NCBI GenBank assembly: GCA_035609245.1 | Contig: CP141202.1 | Span: forward strand, 2,315,875 to 2,379,874 | Origin: Bacteroidales bacterium MB20-C3-3 | GTDB lineage: Bacteria; Bacteroidota; Bacteroidia; Bacteroidales; UBA932 | DNA: 64,000 nucleotides | Reading direction: 5' to 3' | In this document: positions 37,323 through 48,232 of the stretch, piece by piece | Position numbering within the stretch: position 1 is the first letter of the stretch | Layout of the letters: every line of letters starts with the position of its first letter | Translations under genes and position numbers: made by a program | Notes under the pieces: model-generated | The model's input: the letters and a program-made list of their open reading frames with translations, nothing else | Told to the model about the DNA's origin: nothing | Database searches by the model: none

Positions 37323-38807
37323 ATGAAAAAGCACCTGTTTTATTATTATCTGACAGCTATTGCAGCACTGTTTATATCATTTTCAACTATTTCTGCTCAG
37401 GAGAGCTTAAAGATTGTAAGAGGGAAAATAGATACACTTAAAGCTCTGCCCGGGTCAGTACACTATATTACTGGAGTGGCACCTGCCGGATCAACGGTTT
37501 ATGTTAACGGAACAGAGGTTAAACAGTATAAAACCGGTTCATTTGGTGCCGAACTCAGACTAGCCGAGGGGGAGAATCCTGTCTTGGTAAAGGCCGAGTT
37601 TAGTGGAGCCGCTTTAGAGGAGAAGTTTTCAATTTTTCTTGTAAAGCCTCAGATTAAGGAGGCAGTTATGCCTGAATTAGATTTTCCGGGAGTTGTGATC
37701 TCAACCCGTGAAAGGGCTTACCTTAATTACGGTGTAGGGGAAGACAGACTTGGAGGGGCTAAAATTAATTTTCTCTCGCAGGGAATTAAGATGGAGCTGC
37801 TTGACTCGGCAAATTTTCTCTATAAAGTGAGGTTATCAGACAGCAGACACGCTTTTATTCCTAAATCCCTTGTAAAGAGAGAGCCGGCTGGGACAAGACC
37901 TGCTGCTTCACTTACCAGTTCGTGGAGTGTTTCTAAAAGTGGAAAGACAGATATCATCAGGGTGGCCCTGAGTGACAGGCTGCCATATATTATTTACCAG
38001 GAGATGGAACCAAGAAGGATCGTGGCAGAGATTCACGGAGCAGCAAATAACTCAAACTGGATAACTCAGTATCTTGATCTGGAGTCTGTTGAATATGTAG
38101 ATTTTAATCAGGTTTCGCATGATATTTACAGGGTTAACATCTATCTTAAAGATAAATACAGCTGGGGTTATAAATCGGAATACATTGGAAATTCACTGGT
38201 GATTACTGTGAAACACACCCCTCAACCAGCCTATAAAGGCTCTCTTGCCGGATTAAGAATTGGGGTGGATGCCGGTCACGGCGGAACAGCCTCCGGCGCA
38301 GTAAGTACATCGGGAGTAAAAGAGAAGGATCTCAACCTCGCTATGGCATATATGCTTAAAAGAGAGCTTGAGAAAAAAGGTGCTTCAGTTGTTCTCAGCA
38401 GAGGCGATGATTCCGATCTTACAATGTACGAAAGGGTGGATATATTTGATGCAGCTGGCGTGGACCTTATGGTTTCAGTACATTGCAATGCCGGAGGAAA
38501 TCCACTCAGGCCGGGAGGAACCAGTACTTATTATAAGCATATTGAATACAGAGATCTTGCAAAATCTGTTCTTGAAAGACTACTTGAACTTGATGTAAAA
38601 AACTTTGGCCTTATCGGTAACTTTAACTTCTCTCTAAATGCTCCAACCTTCTACCCGAACCTTCTTGTTGAAACTCTGTTTATGAGTAGTCTTCAGGATG
38701 AGGAGATGCTTGCAGATCCAGTGTTTCAGAATATGATGATGAAGAGGGTAGTTTCTGGTTTGGAAGATTATATGAAAAAGGTTAAATCCTCATTAAAAAG
38801 GAGGTAA
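37323..38807 (+). CDS. N-acetylmuramoyl-L-alanine amidase (Amidase_3), exported
   Basis: 494 residues. A signal peptide (about 1-25, ending SAQE) is followed by an N-terminal region of about 270 residues with a beta-rich domain and an SH3-like part, then the Amidase_3 domain (about 305-490). Zinc ligands are His in DAGHGG, Glu in VKEKDLNLAM and His in SVHCNAGG; the catalytic Glu is in LLVETLFMS. It cuts the amide bond between MurNAc and the stem peptide during cell separation. It is the first gene of a five-gene operon, 12 bp before uvrB. Confidence 0.92.
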   Translation: MKKHLFYYYLTAIAALFISFSTISAQESLKIVRGKIDTLKALPGSVHYITGVAPAGSTVYVNGTEVKQYKTGSFGAELRLAEGENPVLVKAEFSGAALEEKFSIFLVKPQIKEAVMPELDFPGVVISTRERAYLNYGVGEDRLGGAKINFLSQGIKMELLDSANFLYKVRLSDSRHAFIPKSLVKREPAGTRPAASLTSSWSVSKSGKTDIIRVALSDRLPYIIYQEMEPRRIVAEIHGAANNSNWITQYLDLESVEYVDFNQVSHDIYRVNIYLKDKYSWGYKSEYIGNSLVITVKHTPQPAYKGSLAGLRIGVDAGHGGTASGAVSTSGVKEKDLNLAMAYMLKRELEKKGASVVLSRGDDSDLTMYERVDIFDAAGVDLMVSVHCNAGGNPLRPGGTSTYYKHIEYRDLAKSVLERLLELDVKNFGLIGNFNFSLNAPTFYPNLLVETLFMSSLQDEEMLADPVFQNMMMKRVVSGLEDYMKKVKSSLKRR

Positions 38808-38819
38808 AAGGAGAACTAT

Positions 38820-40823
38820 ATGGGTTTTAAACTGGTTTCTCCATACAGCCCCACAGGCGATCAGCCTCAGGCTATAGATGAGCTGGCAGGATACCTTAAT
38901 GAAGGTGTCTCCGCAATGACTTTGCTTGGTGTTACAGGCTCGGGTAAGACATTTACAATGGCAAATGTGATAGAGAGGCTCCAGAGACCGGCCCTGATAC
39001 TTAGTCATAATAAAACTCTTGCTGCTCAGCTATATGGTGAATTTAAAGCCTTCTTCCCTGATAATTCAGTTGAGTACTTTGTCTCTTACTATGATTACTA
39101 TCAACCGGAGGCTTACCTCCCAACAACTGATACTTACATTGAAAAGGACCTGAGTATAAACGATGAAATTGAGAAGCTCAGGCTTGCTGCAACAAGTGCA
39201 CTGCTTTCCGGCAGAAAGGATATAATTGTTGTATCCAGCGTATCCTGTCTTTACGGAATTGGAAATCCGGAAGATTTTCATTCCAATACAATAAAACTGA
39301 AAAGAGGGACAAAGATATCCCGGAACAGACTCCTTTACTCATTGGTAGACAGCCTCTACTCCAGAAATGAAAATGAATTTAAAAGAGGCGTCTTCAGAGT
39401 GAGGGGAGATAGTGTAGATATATATCCAGCCTACACAGACACAGCTCTGAGGATTATATTTTTTGGTGATGAGATTGAGTCCATAGAACTTTTTGATCCG
39501 CTGAGCGGAGTCCATATAGAGGATATGGAGGAGATATCGGTATACCCTGCTAATATTTTTGTCACAACCAAGGAGAGACAGAAGGCAGCCATTCATAACA
39601 TACAGGACGATCTTCTTAAACAGACTGATTATCTTCATGAAATAGGAAAGCACATTGAGGCAAAGAGGCTCAAGCAGAGAGTTGAGTATGATCTGGAGAT
39701 GATTAAGGAGATAGGCTACTGCTCAGGGATAGAGAATTATTCAAGATACTTTGACGGTAGAGCTCCGGGAACCAGGCCATTCTGTCTGCTTGACTACTTC
39801 CCAAAAGACTTTATTACAATTATTGACGAGAGCCATGTTACAATACCTCAGGTGAGGGCTATGTACGGGGGAGATAAGGCAAGAAAGGAGACTCTTATAG
39901 ACTACGGATTCAGATTACCTGCCGCCGCAGATAACAGGCCGCTGAAATTTGAGGAATTTGAGTCCCTTATTGGACAGAGGGTATTTGTTAGTGCAACACC
40001 AGCTGATTATGAACTTATGGTTTCTGAGGGACTTGTTGTAGAGCAGGTGGTTAGACCAACAGGATTACTGGACCCACCAATTGATGTGAGACCAACCAGG
40101 AATCAGATTGATGACCTTCTTGAAGAGATTCGTAAAAGAGTGGACAAGGACGAGAGGGTTCTTGTAACCACTCTCACAAAGAGGATGGCTGAGGAGTTGG
40201 ATAAATTTCTTACCAAAATTGATATAAGGAGCAGATATATTCACTCTGATGTTGATACTCTTGAGCGGGTGGAGATTCTTGAAGATTTTCAGACAGGTCG
40301 TTTTGATGTCCTTATTGGTGTAAACCTTCTCAGAGAGGGGCTCGATCTTCCGCAAGTCTCACTGGTCGCAATACTTGATGCAGATAAGGAGGGCTTCCTG
40401 AGATCAGAGAGGTCACTTACCCAAACTGCAGGCAGGGCTGCAAGGAATATTGATGGAAAGGTTATCATGTATGCGGACAGAATAACAGGCTCTATGCAGA
40501 GAACAATAGAGGAGACAGAGAGAAGAAGGGCCAAACAGAAGGAGTACAACCTCTTAAATAATATTGAACCAAGGCAAATTGCAAGACAGGTAAGGAGTGT
40601 TCTTGGTAAGAGCAGGGACTTTCAGCTCGAAGACTCTGAAAAGAGTCCTCTCCTTGCCGATCCTGTAATGGCATATCTTAACCCGGAAATGCTCAGAGAG
40701 GCCATAGATGAGGCGCGCAAGGAGATGGAGAGGGCGGCGGCGGATCTCGATTTTATGAGAGCGGCTAAGTTCCGTGATCAGATGGTTGCATTAAGAAATA
40801 TTTTAGAAAAGAGAGGCAAATGA
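38820..40823 (+). CDS. uvrB: Excinuclease ABC subunit B
   Basis: Damage-verifying helicase of nucleotide excision repair, 667 residues. It has Walker A GVTGSGKTFTMANV (about 38-51), the beta-hairpin YYDYYQPEAYLP that probes the lesion, DESH, the helicase motifs GRAARN and LREGLDLPQVSLV, and the C-terminal UVR motif that binds UvrC. An AAGGAG-like sequence precedes the ATG, which is uncommon in this genome. Its last four bases (ATGA) overlap the start of the RelA/SpoT gene. Confidence 0.98.
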   Translation: MGFKLVSPYSPTGDQPQAIDELAGYLNEGVSAMTLLGVTGSGKTFTMANVIERLQRPALILSHNKTLAAQLYGEFKAFFPDNSVEYFVSYYDYYQPEAYLPTTDTYIEKDLSINDEIEKLRLAATSALLSGRKDIIVVSSVSCLYGIGNPEDFHSNTIKLKRGTKISRNRLLYSLVDSLYSRNENEFKRGVFRVRGDSVDIYPAYTDTALRIIFFGDEIESIELFDPLSGVHIEDMEEISVYPANIFVTTKERQKAAIHNIQDDLLKQTDYLHEIGKHIEAKRLKQRVEYDLEMIKEIGYCSGIENYSRYFDGRAPGTRPFCLLDYFPKDFITIIDESHVTIPQVRAMYGGDKARKETLIDYGFRLPAAADNRPLKFEEFESLIGQRVFVSATPADYELMVSEGLVVEQVVRPTGLLDPPIDVRPTRNQIDDLLEEIRKRVDKDERVLVTTLTKRMAEELDKFLTKIDIRSRYIHSDVDTLERVEILEDFQTGRFDVLIGVNLLREGLDLPQVSLVAILDADKEGFLRSERSLTQTAGRAARNIDGKVIMYADRITGSMQRTIEETERRRAKQKEYNLLNNIEPRQIARQVRSVLGKSRDFQLEDSEKSPLLADPVMAYLNPEMLREAIDEARKEMERAAADLDFMRAAKFRDQMVALRNILEKRGK

Positions 40824-42946
40824 TTTCAGAAAAGCTAGAAAAAATTTTCAGAAATTCATCTGAAAGGGAGTTGCAGCTGCTATCAAGAGCTGCAGCGATT
40901 GCCGCCGCCTCCCTTGAAGGAGTTAAGCGAGACGACGGGAATCCATTTATGAACCATGTAACCTCAGTTGCAGAGATTGTTGCTTCAGAGGTAGGACTTC
41001 CTTTGCCTGCTGTATGTGCTGTTTTCCTGCACGAGGCCTTCAGGGTTGAGAGGGATGGGATAAAACAGTTAAAGGGGGAGTTTGGAGATGAGATTCTTAA
41101 CATAGTTGAGAGTCTTAATAAAATATCAGAAATTAAACCTAAAGAGACAGGTCTTCAGGCAGAGAATTTTAGAAAATTAATAGTGTCTTATTCCAGAGAT
41201 CCCAGGGTAACTCTGATTAAACTTGCTGACAGACTTGAGGTGATGAGATGCCTGGAGAGTTTTCCTAAATCAAAACAGGTTAAAAAGTCAACCGAAACCC
41301 AGTTTCTTTATGCCCCGCTTGCTCACCAGCTGGGACTCTACAAAATGAAGAGTGAGATGGAGGACATTGCCTTCAGATTCACCGATCCAGAAAACTACAG
41401 ACTGGTAGCAAATAAACTGAAGGCAGGGGAGCAGGAGAGAAAGAGGCTTACAGATCTGTTTGTTAAGCCGGTTGAGATGGCTCTTAAGAGAGCCCATATC
41501 AGGTACAGGCTTAAGAGCAGAACAAAGACAGCCTTCTCAATATGGAAAAAGATGCAAAAACAGCAGATATCATTTGAGCAGGTAGCAGATCTTTTTGCCA
41601 TCCGGATTATTATTGACTCTTCACCAGAGACAGAAAAGGAGGTGTGCTGGAATGTTTACTCTATCGTAACAGAGTATTACAAGCCGGATACAAAAAGGTT
41701 AAGGGATTGGATTACTGTTCCTAAGGAAAATGGATACGAATCACTGCATACAACTGTTTCAGGCCCTCAGGGGAGTACTATTGAGGTTCAGATTAGAAGT
41801 GAGAGGATGGATGAAATTGCAGAGAGCGGTCACGCCTCTCACTGGTCTTATAAAGGGATTAAAAGTGCAGGAGGACTTGACTACTGGCTAGAGGGCGTAA
41901 AGAGGTTACTTGAATCACCGGAGAAAAGTAATCCTGACATAATGGATTTTGCAGAGATGGAGGAGATATTCGTATTTACCCCTGCCGGAGATCTTAAAAA
42001 ACTCGCAAAAAACGCCAGTGTACTTGATTTTGCTTTTGATATTCACACTAATCTTGGACTCAAGTGTTCAGGAGCAAAGGTTAACGGAAAACTATGCTCT
42101 ATAAGAGAGAGGCTTAAGACCGGAGATGTTGTTGAAATTATTTCAAATAAAAACCAGAAACCCTCAATTGACTGGCTCAATTTTGTAGTCTCTTCCAAGG
42201 CAAGAGCCAGAATAAAGCTTAAAGTCAAAGAGGAGGAGGTGAAGTCAGCATCAGCAGGCAGAGAGCTTTTCGAGAGGAGGATGAACAACTGGAAACTCAG
42301 TTTTAATGATGATATTCTGGCATATCTGGTTAAACACTACAAGTTGAAAAGTATATCCGAATTTTTTGCTGCATTGGGTAATTCTACTGTAGATATTTCT
42401 GAAATTAAGAGTATTATACAGTCCAGAGATGATGCAGAGGAGTCAAAAGAGATAACTGAAATTAAGGGGGTTCAGACAAAAACTACTCCTGGTGATTATT
42501 TAATCATTGATGAAAAGCTCAATAACATTGATTTTAAACTTGCAAAATGCTGTAATCCAATAAAAGGTGATGATATTTTTGGCTTTGTTACTATCAGGGA
42601 GGGGATAAAAATTCACAGGATTACCTGTCCAAATGCTTCAAGGCTTATTGAAAACTATCCATACAGAGTTCAGAGTGCAAGATGGAAGGAGAGTGCAATA
42701 TCAAACAGTTTTCAGGCTGCAATAAGAATAAGTGCATACGAAGAGGGGGGTCTTGGAAGGCAGATAATGGATCTGGTTTCCGGTTTTAACATAACATTAA
42801 GGCATTTTTCTATTTCCGGGAATAAAGGTATGGTGGAAGCTAAACTTCAGGTATTGATACCAAATAACCAGATGCTTGATAAAATAATATTTAACCTCAG
42901 GAAACTGAAGGGGGTAAAAACAGTTAGCAGAATATCAAATGTTTGA
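40820..42946 (+). CDS. relA: Long RelA/SpoT homologue, synthetase-type with degenerate hydrolase site
   Basis: 708 residues in the RSH order HD, synthetase, TGS, helical/zinc-finger region, ACT. The HD domain is altered: the HD pair reads His71-Glu72 in FLHEAFRV, the following Glu-Asp pair is Arg75-Val76, and ADRLHNM is ADRLEVM. The hydrolase should therefore be inactive. The synthetase retains [19 protein letters not shown] and IEVQIRS, so it should make (p)ppGpp. TGS is about 385-450 ([11 protein letters not shown]). A Cys pair ([15 protein letters not shown]) is near 575, and ACT is at the end. It overlaps uvrB by 4 bp and uvrA by 8 bp. Confidence 0.92.
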   Translation: MISEKLEKIFRNSSERELQLLSRAAAIAAASLEGVKRDDGNPFMNHVTSVAEIVASEVGLPLPAVCAVFLHEAFRVERDGIKQLKGEFGDEILNIVESLNKISEIKPKETGLQAENFRKLIVSYSRDPRVTLIKLADRLEVMRCLESFPKSKQVKKSTETQFLYAPLAHQLGLYKMKSEMEDIAFRFTDPENYRLVANKLKAGEQERKRLTDLFVKPVEMALKRAHIRYRLKSRTKTAFSIWKKMQKQQISFEQVADLFAIRIIIDSSPETEKEVCWNVYSIVTEYYKPDTKRLRDWITVPKENGYESLHTTVSGPQGSTIEVQIRSERMDEIAESGHASHWSYKGIKSAGGLDYWLEGVKRLLESPEKSNPDIMDFAEMEEIFVFTPAGDLKKLAKNASVLDFAFDIHTNLGLKCSGAKVNGKLCSIRERLKTGDVVEIISNKNQKPSIDWLNFVVSSKARARIKLKVKEEEVKSASAGRELFERRMNNWKLSFNDDILAYLVKHYKLKSISEFFAALGNSTVDISEIKSIIQSRDDAEESKEITEIKGVQTKTTPGDYLIIDEKLNNIDFKLAKCCNPIKGDDIFGFVTIREGIKIHRITCPNASRLIENYPYRVQSARWKESAISNSFQAAIRISAYEEGGLGRQIMDLVSGFNITLRHFSISGNKGMVEAKLQVLIPNNQMLDKIIFNLRKLKGVKTVSRISNV

Positions 42947-45746
42947 TAACAATATAAATATAAAAGGGGCGAGGGTAAACAACCTGAAAAATTTAACTCT
43001 TAGTATCCCCAGGGAGAAGCTTGTTGTCGTATCTGGTATCTCAGGTTCCGGAAAATCGAGCCTTGCCTTTGATACCATCTTTGCTGAGGGGCAGAGAAGA
43101 TTTGTTGAGAGCCTCTCATCCTTTGCCAGACAATTTCTGGGAAGGATGTCCAAGCCGGATGTTGATGAGATATCCGGAATTCCACCGGCAATTGCAATAG
43201 AGCAGAAGGTTAATACCAGAAATCCACGCTCAACTGTTGGAACTACTACTGAAATTTACGACTATCTCCGGCTGCTCTACGCAAGGGTAGGGATAACCTA
43301 CTCTCCGGTTACGGGTGAGCAGGTAAGAAGACACAGCGTAAAAGATGTTTCAGAGTATATTCTCTCCCTGGATACAGGAACACCTGTTTATATTTTGGTT
43401 CCACTTGGTCTGGTTAAAACCCTCAATGGGGTTGAGAAATTACTTGCAATTAAAGAACAGGGGTTTACAAGACTCTTTATTGATGGTGAGCTTGTCAGAA
43501 TTGATGACCTCCTCTCTGAAAAAGTGCCCGCCGGTGATTACTCATTGCTGGTTGACAGATTGATTAAAGAGGGCGGAGATGAACTTATTTCCAGGCTTCA
43601 GGATTCACTGAATACAGCATTTAATGTTAGCGCAGCTTTTGGAGACGAAAGGGGATCTCTGCTTATATCAACAGGCAGAAAAGGAGAGAAGCCAAAGCCA
43701 TTTTCCACCCTTTTTGAGGCCGATGGAATATCTTTTGAAGAGCCAACAGAGCTTCTTTTCAGTTTTAATAATCCTTTGGGTGCCTGTCCCGAATGCTCCG
43801 GATATGGTAAAGTTTTGGGGATTGATGAGGCGCTGGTTGTCCCTGACTCATCACTCTCAATATACCAAGAGGCAATTGCCTGCTGGAAAGGCGAAACAAT
43901 GAGCCTCTTCAGGGAGGAGCTGGTTAACAACTCAGATAAGTTTGGATTCCCTATACATAAACCATATTACCAGCTTTCAAAAGAGCAGAAATTGCTTTTA
44001 TGGACAGGAAATGAGTATTTCACAGGCCTTAACGAGTTTTTCAAAATACTTGATCAGAATAAGTACAAAATTCATTACAGAATAATGAAGAGCCGTTATA
44101 CCGGAAAGAGTGTCTGCCCATCCTGCGGTGGTGCCCGGCTTAGAAAAGAGGCATTATATGTAAAGATTGGAGGTAAAAATATAAGTGATCTTCTGGAGAT
44201 GTCAATAGGTAAGGTGAAGAACTTCTTTGATAACCTTGTACTGAATGATTATCAATCCAGAATTGCCGGCCGTGCTCTTAAAGAGCTCCAGGACAGACTC
44301 ACATATATTGACTCAGTTGGTCTCTCTTATCTTACGCTTAACCGCCCGTCAAACACTCTGTCAGGTGGTGAGAGCCAGCGGATTAATTTGGTTAGCTCTC
44401 TGGGAAGTAATCTGGTCGGCTCTCTTTATGTACTGGACGAACCGAGTATCGGACTGCATCCACGGGACACAGCAAGGCTCATATCTGTCGTAGAGCGCCT
44501 CAGAGACCTTGGTAACACAGTCCTTATTGTTGAACACGATGAGGAGATAATTGAGGCTGCCGATGAACTCATCGACATAGGCCCTCTTGCAGGAAGAGGG
44601 GGGGGAGAGCTGGTCTATCAGGGGAAGGTAAGGGGAGATATACCTGAGAAAGAGATGGAGAGAAGCCTTACCCTTCAGTATATATTTGGGAAGGAGAAAA
44701 TAGAAGTGCCTGAAAAACGGAAAAGGTGGAGCTCATATATTGAAGTAGCGGGTGCATACGAGCACAACCTAAAGGAGATTGATGTAAAGTTTCCTCTAAG
44801 GGTCTTTACTGCAGTTACCGGGGTAAGCGGATCCGGTAAATCTACTCTTGTAAGGGATATTCTCTATCCGGCACTCTCCAGAAGGATTAATCAGCTTGGC
44901 GATAAACCAGGTGCTCACAAGGAGCTGAGAGGGGATCTGGATAAAATTACTGCTGTTGAGTATGTGGACCAGAATCCAATTGGAAAATCAACCAGATCTA
45001 ACCCGGCTACATATCTAAAAGTGTATGATGAAATCAGAAAACTCTTCTCTGAGCAGCCATACGCAAAGGCAAACGGTTTTGGACACTCCCACTTCTCTTT
45101 CAATATTGATGGAGGCAGATGTCCTGAGTGTCAGGGAGAGGGTGTTATAAAAATTGAGATGCAGTTTATGGCTGATGTTCAGATGGTTTGTGACTCATGC
45201 CAGGGTAAAAGGTTTAAGGATGATATCCTTGAGGTGAGATATAAAGGATATAATATAAATGATATCTTGAATATGAGTGTTGAGGAGGCAATAGAGTTTT
45301 TCTCTGCTCAAAAAGAGCCGATTGCATTGAGAATTGCTGAGAAACTAAAGCCATTAAAGGCAGTGGGACTCTCTTATGTTATGCTGGGACAGAGTAGCAG
45401 CACCCTTAGCGGAGGAGAGAGTCAGCGTGTTAAACTTGCTTCATTTCTTGGCAAAGAGAGTTCTCACGGCTCAATTATGTTTATATTTGATGAACCTACA
45501 ACCGGGCTCCATTTCCACGATATTAAAAAGCTGATGGACTCATTCAATGAACTTATTGCCAGAGGACACACTATCGTAGTGGTTGAGCATAATATGGATG
45601 TGGTGAAATGCGCAGACTGGATAATTGATATGGGTCCGGAAGCCGGAGAAGATGGTGGTCACGCTGTTTTTGAGGGGATACCTGAAGATCTGGTTAAATA
45701 TGAGGAGAACCATACTGCCAGGGCGTTAAAAAAGAAATTGAACTGA
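42939..45746 (+). CDS. uvrA: Excinuclease ABC subunit A
   Basis: Damage-recognition ATPase of nucleotide excision repair, 935 residues. Two ABC modules: first Walker [14 protein letters not shown] (about 32-44), first ABC signature [11 protein letters not shown], second Walker [14 protein letters not shown] and second signature [11 protein letters not shown]. Zinc fingers are [10 protein letters not shown] with CPSCGGARL in the first half and CPECQGEG with CDSCQGKRF in the second. It starts 8 bp inside the RelA/SpoT gene. The gene for the outer-membrane protein follows after 2 bp. Confidence 0.98.
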   Translation: MFDNNINIKGARVNNLKNLTLSIPREKLVVVSGISGSGKSSLAFDTIFAEGQRRFVESLSSFARQFLGRMSKPDVDEISGIPPAIAIEQKVNTRNPRSTVGTTTEIYDYLRLLYARVGITYSPVTGEQVRRHSVKDVSEYILSLDTGTPVYILVPLGLVKTLNGVEKLLAIKEQGFTRLFIDGELVRIDDLLSEKVPAGDYSLLVDRLIKEGGDELISRLQDSLNTAFNVSAAFGDERGSLLISTGRKGEKPKPFSTLFEADGISFEEPTELLFSFNNPLGACPECSGYGKVLGIDEALVVPDSSLSIYQEAIACWKGETMSLFREELVNNSDKFGFPIHKPYYQLSKEQKLLLWTGNEYFTGLNEFFKILDQNKYKIHYRIMKSRYTGKSVCPSCGGARLRKEALYVKIGGKNISDLLEMSIGKVKNFFDNLVLNDYQSRIAGRALKELQDRLTYIDSVGLSYLTLNRPSNTLSGGESQRINLVSSLGSNLVGSLYVLDEPSIGLHPRDTARLISVVERLRDLGNTVLIVEHDEEIIEAADELIDIGPLAGRGGGELVYQGKVRGDIPEKEMERSLTLQYIFGKEKIEVPEKRKRWSSYIEVAGAYEHNLKEIDVKFPLRVFTAVTGVSGSGKSTLVRDILYPALSRRINQLGDKPGAHKELRGDLDKITAVEYVDQNPIGKSTRSNPATYLKVYDEIRKLFSEQPYAKANGFGHSHFSFNIDGGRCPECQGEGVIKIEMQFMADVQMVCDSCQGKRFKDDILEVRYKGYNINDILNMSVEEAIEFFSAQKEPIALRIAEKLKPLKAVGLSYVMLGQSSSTLSGGESQRVKLASFLGKESSHGSIMFIFDEPTTGLHFHDIKKLMDSFNELIARGHTIVVVEHNMDVVKCADWIIDMGPEAGEDGGHAVFEGIPEDLVKYEENHTARALKKKLN

Positions 45747-45748
45747 AA

Positions 45749-46504
45749 ATGAAGAGAGTCTCTGTACTTATAATTTTGTTATTCTCTTTAACACCTCTCC
45801 TTTCACAGGAGGAGCAGGAACCTTCACTAAGGTGGAGTTTCTCCCCTCAGGTTGGAACTGATCTGGGGGTTACTCTTCCCTATCCTATGAGTGCCATAGG
45901 TGGAATTTTTAATCCCTATCCGGATATTTTGCCATCGCTTGGAGCAAGAACTTCGTTCAGATTCAAACAGGGATGGGTGATGGGTGCTGAGGTTACATAT
46001 AAGACAGTCTCTATGACCGCAAATGCAAGGGTGGAGAATCAGATGATGCTCTCAGGAAATGGCGATACAAAACAGTATTTCTCCGGAACAGCTTTTCTTA
46101 GCAGCAGTTTCACTCAGTTAGAGGTTCCTCTGTATGTAAAATATATGATTGGTAAGAAAGGTATTCACAGAGCCTTGCTTGGTGGATACTGGTCTTATAT
46201 TCTGGAGGGTAGATTTTCAACGGAAGCAAGAAAGGGGTATATAGGATCAGAACCTGACAGAGCCGATAACATTGTTGACCCGGACTATCCAATTCTTATG
46301 GATTTTTCACAGGCACTCGGTGACTGGGATGCCGGTATATTAATTGGATATGAGCTTGGAATAAATGAGAGGCTCAATATGGGAATCAGAGTTATGACAG
46401 GACTCAGAGATATATTTGGAGGGTCTACCCCTTTTGAGTACAGTATGATTCATTTAAGAGGGACCATTGTAGTAAGCTATAATATCTTTGAAACAAAGAG
46501 GTAG
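45749..46504 (+). CDS. Outer-membrane beta-barrel protein (PorT-like)
   Basis: 251 residues. A signal peptide (about 1-20, cleaved near LLSQEE) is followed by alternating strands: WSFSPQVGTDLGVTL, RTSFRFKQGWVMGAEVTYKT, TQLEVPLYVKYMIG, AGILIGYELGINERLNMGI and the C-terminal RGTIVVSYNIFETKR. TQLEVPLYVKY is typical of PorT-type OMP_b-brl barrels. It is the last gene of the amidase operon, and its 3' end faces the M28-like gene. Confidence 0.72.
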   Translation: MKRVSVLIILLFSLTPLLSQEEQEPSLRWSFSPQVGTDLGVTLPYPMSAIGGIFNPYPDILPSLGARTSFRFKQGWVMGAEVTYKTVSMTANARVENQMMLSGNGDTKQYFSGTAFLSSSFTQLEVPLYVKYMIGKKGIHRALLGGYWSYILEGRFSTEARKGYIGSEPDRADNIVDPDYPILMDFSQALGDWDAGILIGYELGINERLNMGIRVMTGLRDIFGGSTPFEYSMIHLRGTIVVSYNIFETKR

Positions 46505-46512
46505 CTTTTCAG

Positions 46513-47478
46513 CTAGTAACTCGAAGATATCTGATAAATCAGGTGAAAGAGGAATTTTGTTCTGTTTGACATTACAGGATAATTAATAAAGTAATGATCA
46601 TCTGTAGTCTTGTAAGTATGCATATGTATTCCCGAAGTAACCAGAACGGAGGGGATTCCCTTTTTGGAAAAAGAGTACTGATCAGAGGTTTTAAAGAATA
46701 GTTCAGCAAAGGCGGGACTTCCGTAAAATGTGAAATCGGGCTCAATCATATTCCCGGAATCTCTTCTTGCATTTGATGCCTTGGCTCTTGCCATCTCTCT
46801 TCCCTTTTTGTCACCTACTATAAGAATGTAGTTTTCAGCTGATCCCGGTGGGGCAAAAGTAGTCCCTATCTGATCAATATTAAGGTTGAAAAGTATTTTA
46901 GATGGATGAACGGGCAGGTTTTTTATAAACTCTTCTGAACCGGCCATATTATTCTCTTTTCCGTCCAGCATAAGAAATATAATATTGTGCCTCAGATGAA
47001 CAGGGCTGTTTCTCAGCTGATAGAAGAGATTTGCCAGAGTTACCATAACAGTTACACCGGAGGCGTTGTCGTCTGCACCATTGTATATTTTACCGCCAAG
47101 TTTGCCCAGATGGTCGTAGTGGGCAGATACAACAATATATTTATCGGAATAGCCATTAGCTAGAACAACACCAGCAAGATTTCTTCCTGTTAACTCCCCC
47201 ATTTTAAAACTGCGGATGAATGTCTGTGAGTAGAAGGGAATCATCTCCCAGGAGGCAAAGAGTCTGGAGACAGTAGCCAGAGACATTAATGCTCCGTTAC
47301 TGTTTGAGGCTCTCCCCTCCATAACATCATCTGCAAAAAAAGAGAGCAGATTTTTTTGTCTCTCTTCACTAACCGATGCTGCAATCCTCTCTATATCTCT
47401 GAATTGTCCCAGTGAAACAGTAAAAGTAAGGAGCGTAAAGGTGGCGGTAAATATGGAACGCCTCAGGAAATAGTTCAT
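46513..47478 (-). CDS. M28-family peptidase-like protein, general base replaced
   Basis: 321 residues. A signal peptide (about 1-24, cleaved near SLGQ) is followed by an M28 aminopeptidase fold. The metal ligands are visible: His in SAHYDHLG, Asp in GADDNASG, the second Glu position in DGKENNMAGS, Asp in LNIDQIG and His near the end in IHMHTYKTTDD. The usual EE pair reads KE: the first Glu, the general base, is Lys. It may be inactive or have altered chemistry. It is a single gene with a promoter back to back with that of mtgA. Confidence 0.85.
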   Translation of the reverse strand: MNYFLRRSIFTATFTLLTFTVSLGQFRDIERIAASVSEERQKNLLSFFADDVMEGRASNSNGALMSLATVSRLFASWEMIPFYSQTFIRSFKMGELTGRNLAGVVLANGYSDKYIVVSAHYDHLGKLGGKIYNGADDNASGVTVMVTLANLFYQLRNSPVHLRHNIIFLMLDGKENNMAGSEEFIKNLPVHPSKILFNLNIDQIGTTFAPPGSAENYILIVGDKKGREMARAKASNARRDSGNMIEPDFTFYGSPAFAELFFKTSDQYSFSKKGIPSVLVTSGIHMHTYKTTDDHYFINYPVMSNRTKFLFHLIYQISSSY

Positions 47479-47489
47479 CTATTATTATT

Positions 47490-47497
47490 TATATTTG
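47490..47497 (+). promoter_or_regulatory. -7 box of the mtgA promoter
   Basis: TATATTTG, 18 bp before ATG 47516. It directly abuts the divergent box at 47498-47505. Confidence 0.5.
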
Positions 47498-47505
47498 CAA
47501 AAATA
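47498..47505 (-). promoter_or_regulatory. -7 box of the M28-like gene
   Basis: TATTTTTG on the minus strand, 19 bp before ATG 47478. It is adjacent, without a spacer, to the mtgA box on the other strand. Confidence 0.5.
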
Positions 47506-47515
47506 ACTCATTTTA

Positions 47516-48232
47516 ATGAAAAAAGTTCTGAGATTCATTTTTGTCTATCTTCCACTCTCCTTTTTTCTTCTATCGCTGTCACTGATAGTGATTTTAAAAT
47601 GGGTACCTGTATATGTGACTCCACTTATGATAGTGAGAAGTTTTCAGTTTATTGACAAAGAGGATTTCAAAACAGTTAAAAGGTGGAGGAGTCTGGATAA
47701 GATTTCAGACAATATGGCAATGGCTGTTATGGCATCTGAGGATACTCGCTTTCTTGAGCATAAGGGGTTTGACTGGACAGAAATTGACAATGCACTTGAA
47801 GCCAGTAAAAGAGGTAAAAGGCTGAGGGGTGCAAGCACTATAAGCCAGCAAACTGCAAAAAATGTCTTTTTATTTCCATCCAGATCCTGGATAAGAAAGG
47901 GATTTGAGGCATATTTTACACTTGGTATTGAGTTGATTTGGGGTAAAAAGAGGATAATGGAGGTATATCTGAATGTTGCAGAGATGGGCCCGGGAATTTA
48001 TGGTGCCGAGGCTGCGGCACGGGAGTTGTTTGGAAAGAGTGCAGCGAAACTGACATCCAGGGAGAGTGCTCTGATTGCCGGAGCTCTTCCGAATCCTCTT
48101 AAAAGGAGGGCGGACAGACCATCGGCCTACCACAACTCAAGAGCAGGTGCCATTCAACGGATGATGGGTATGATTGCCAGACCGGAGTGGCTAAATGATA
48201 ACAAACCAAAAAAGGTTAAACTGAAAAAATGA
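47516..48232 (+). CDS. mtgA: Monofunctional biosynthetic peptidoglycan transglycosylase
   Basis: 238 residues, GT51 family. One N-terminal membrane anchor (about 8-32) is followed by the catalytic domain: MASEDTRFLEHKGFDW with the catalytic Glu (about 76), GASTISQQTAKNVFL, the second Glu region KKRIMEVYLNVAEMGPGIYG, and ALIAGALPNP. It polymerises lipid II into glycan strands without a transpeptidase domain. It overlaps the following TPR gene by ATGA. Confidence 0.95.
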   Translation: MKKVLRFIFVYLPLSFFLLSLSLIVILKWVPVYVTPLMIVRSFQFIDKEDFKTVKRWRSLDKISDNMAMAVMASEDTRFLEHKGFDWTEIDNALEASKRGKRLRGASTISQQTAKNVFLFPSRSWIRKGFEAYFTLGIELIWGKKRIMEVYLNVAEMGPGIYGAEAAARELFGKSAAKLTSRESALIAGALPNPLKRRADRPSAYHNSRAGAIQRMMGMIARPEWLNDNKPKKVKLKK

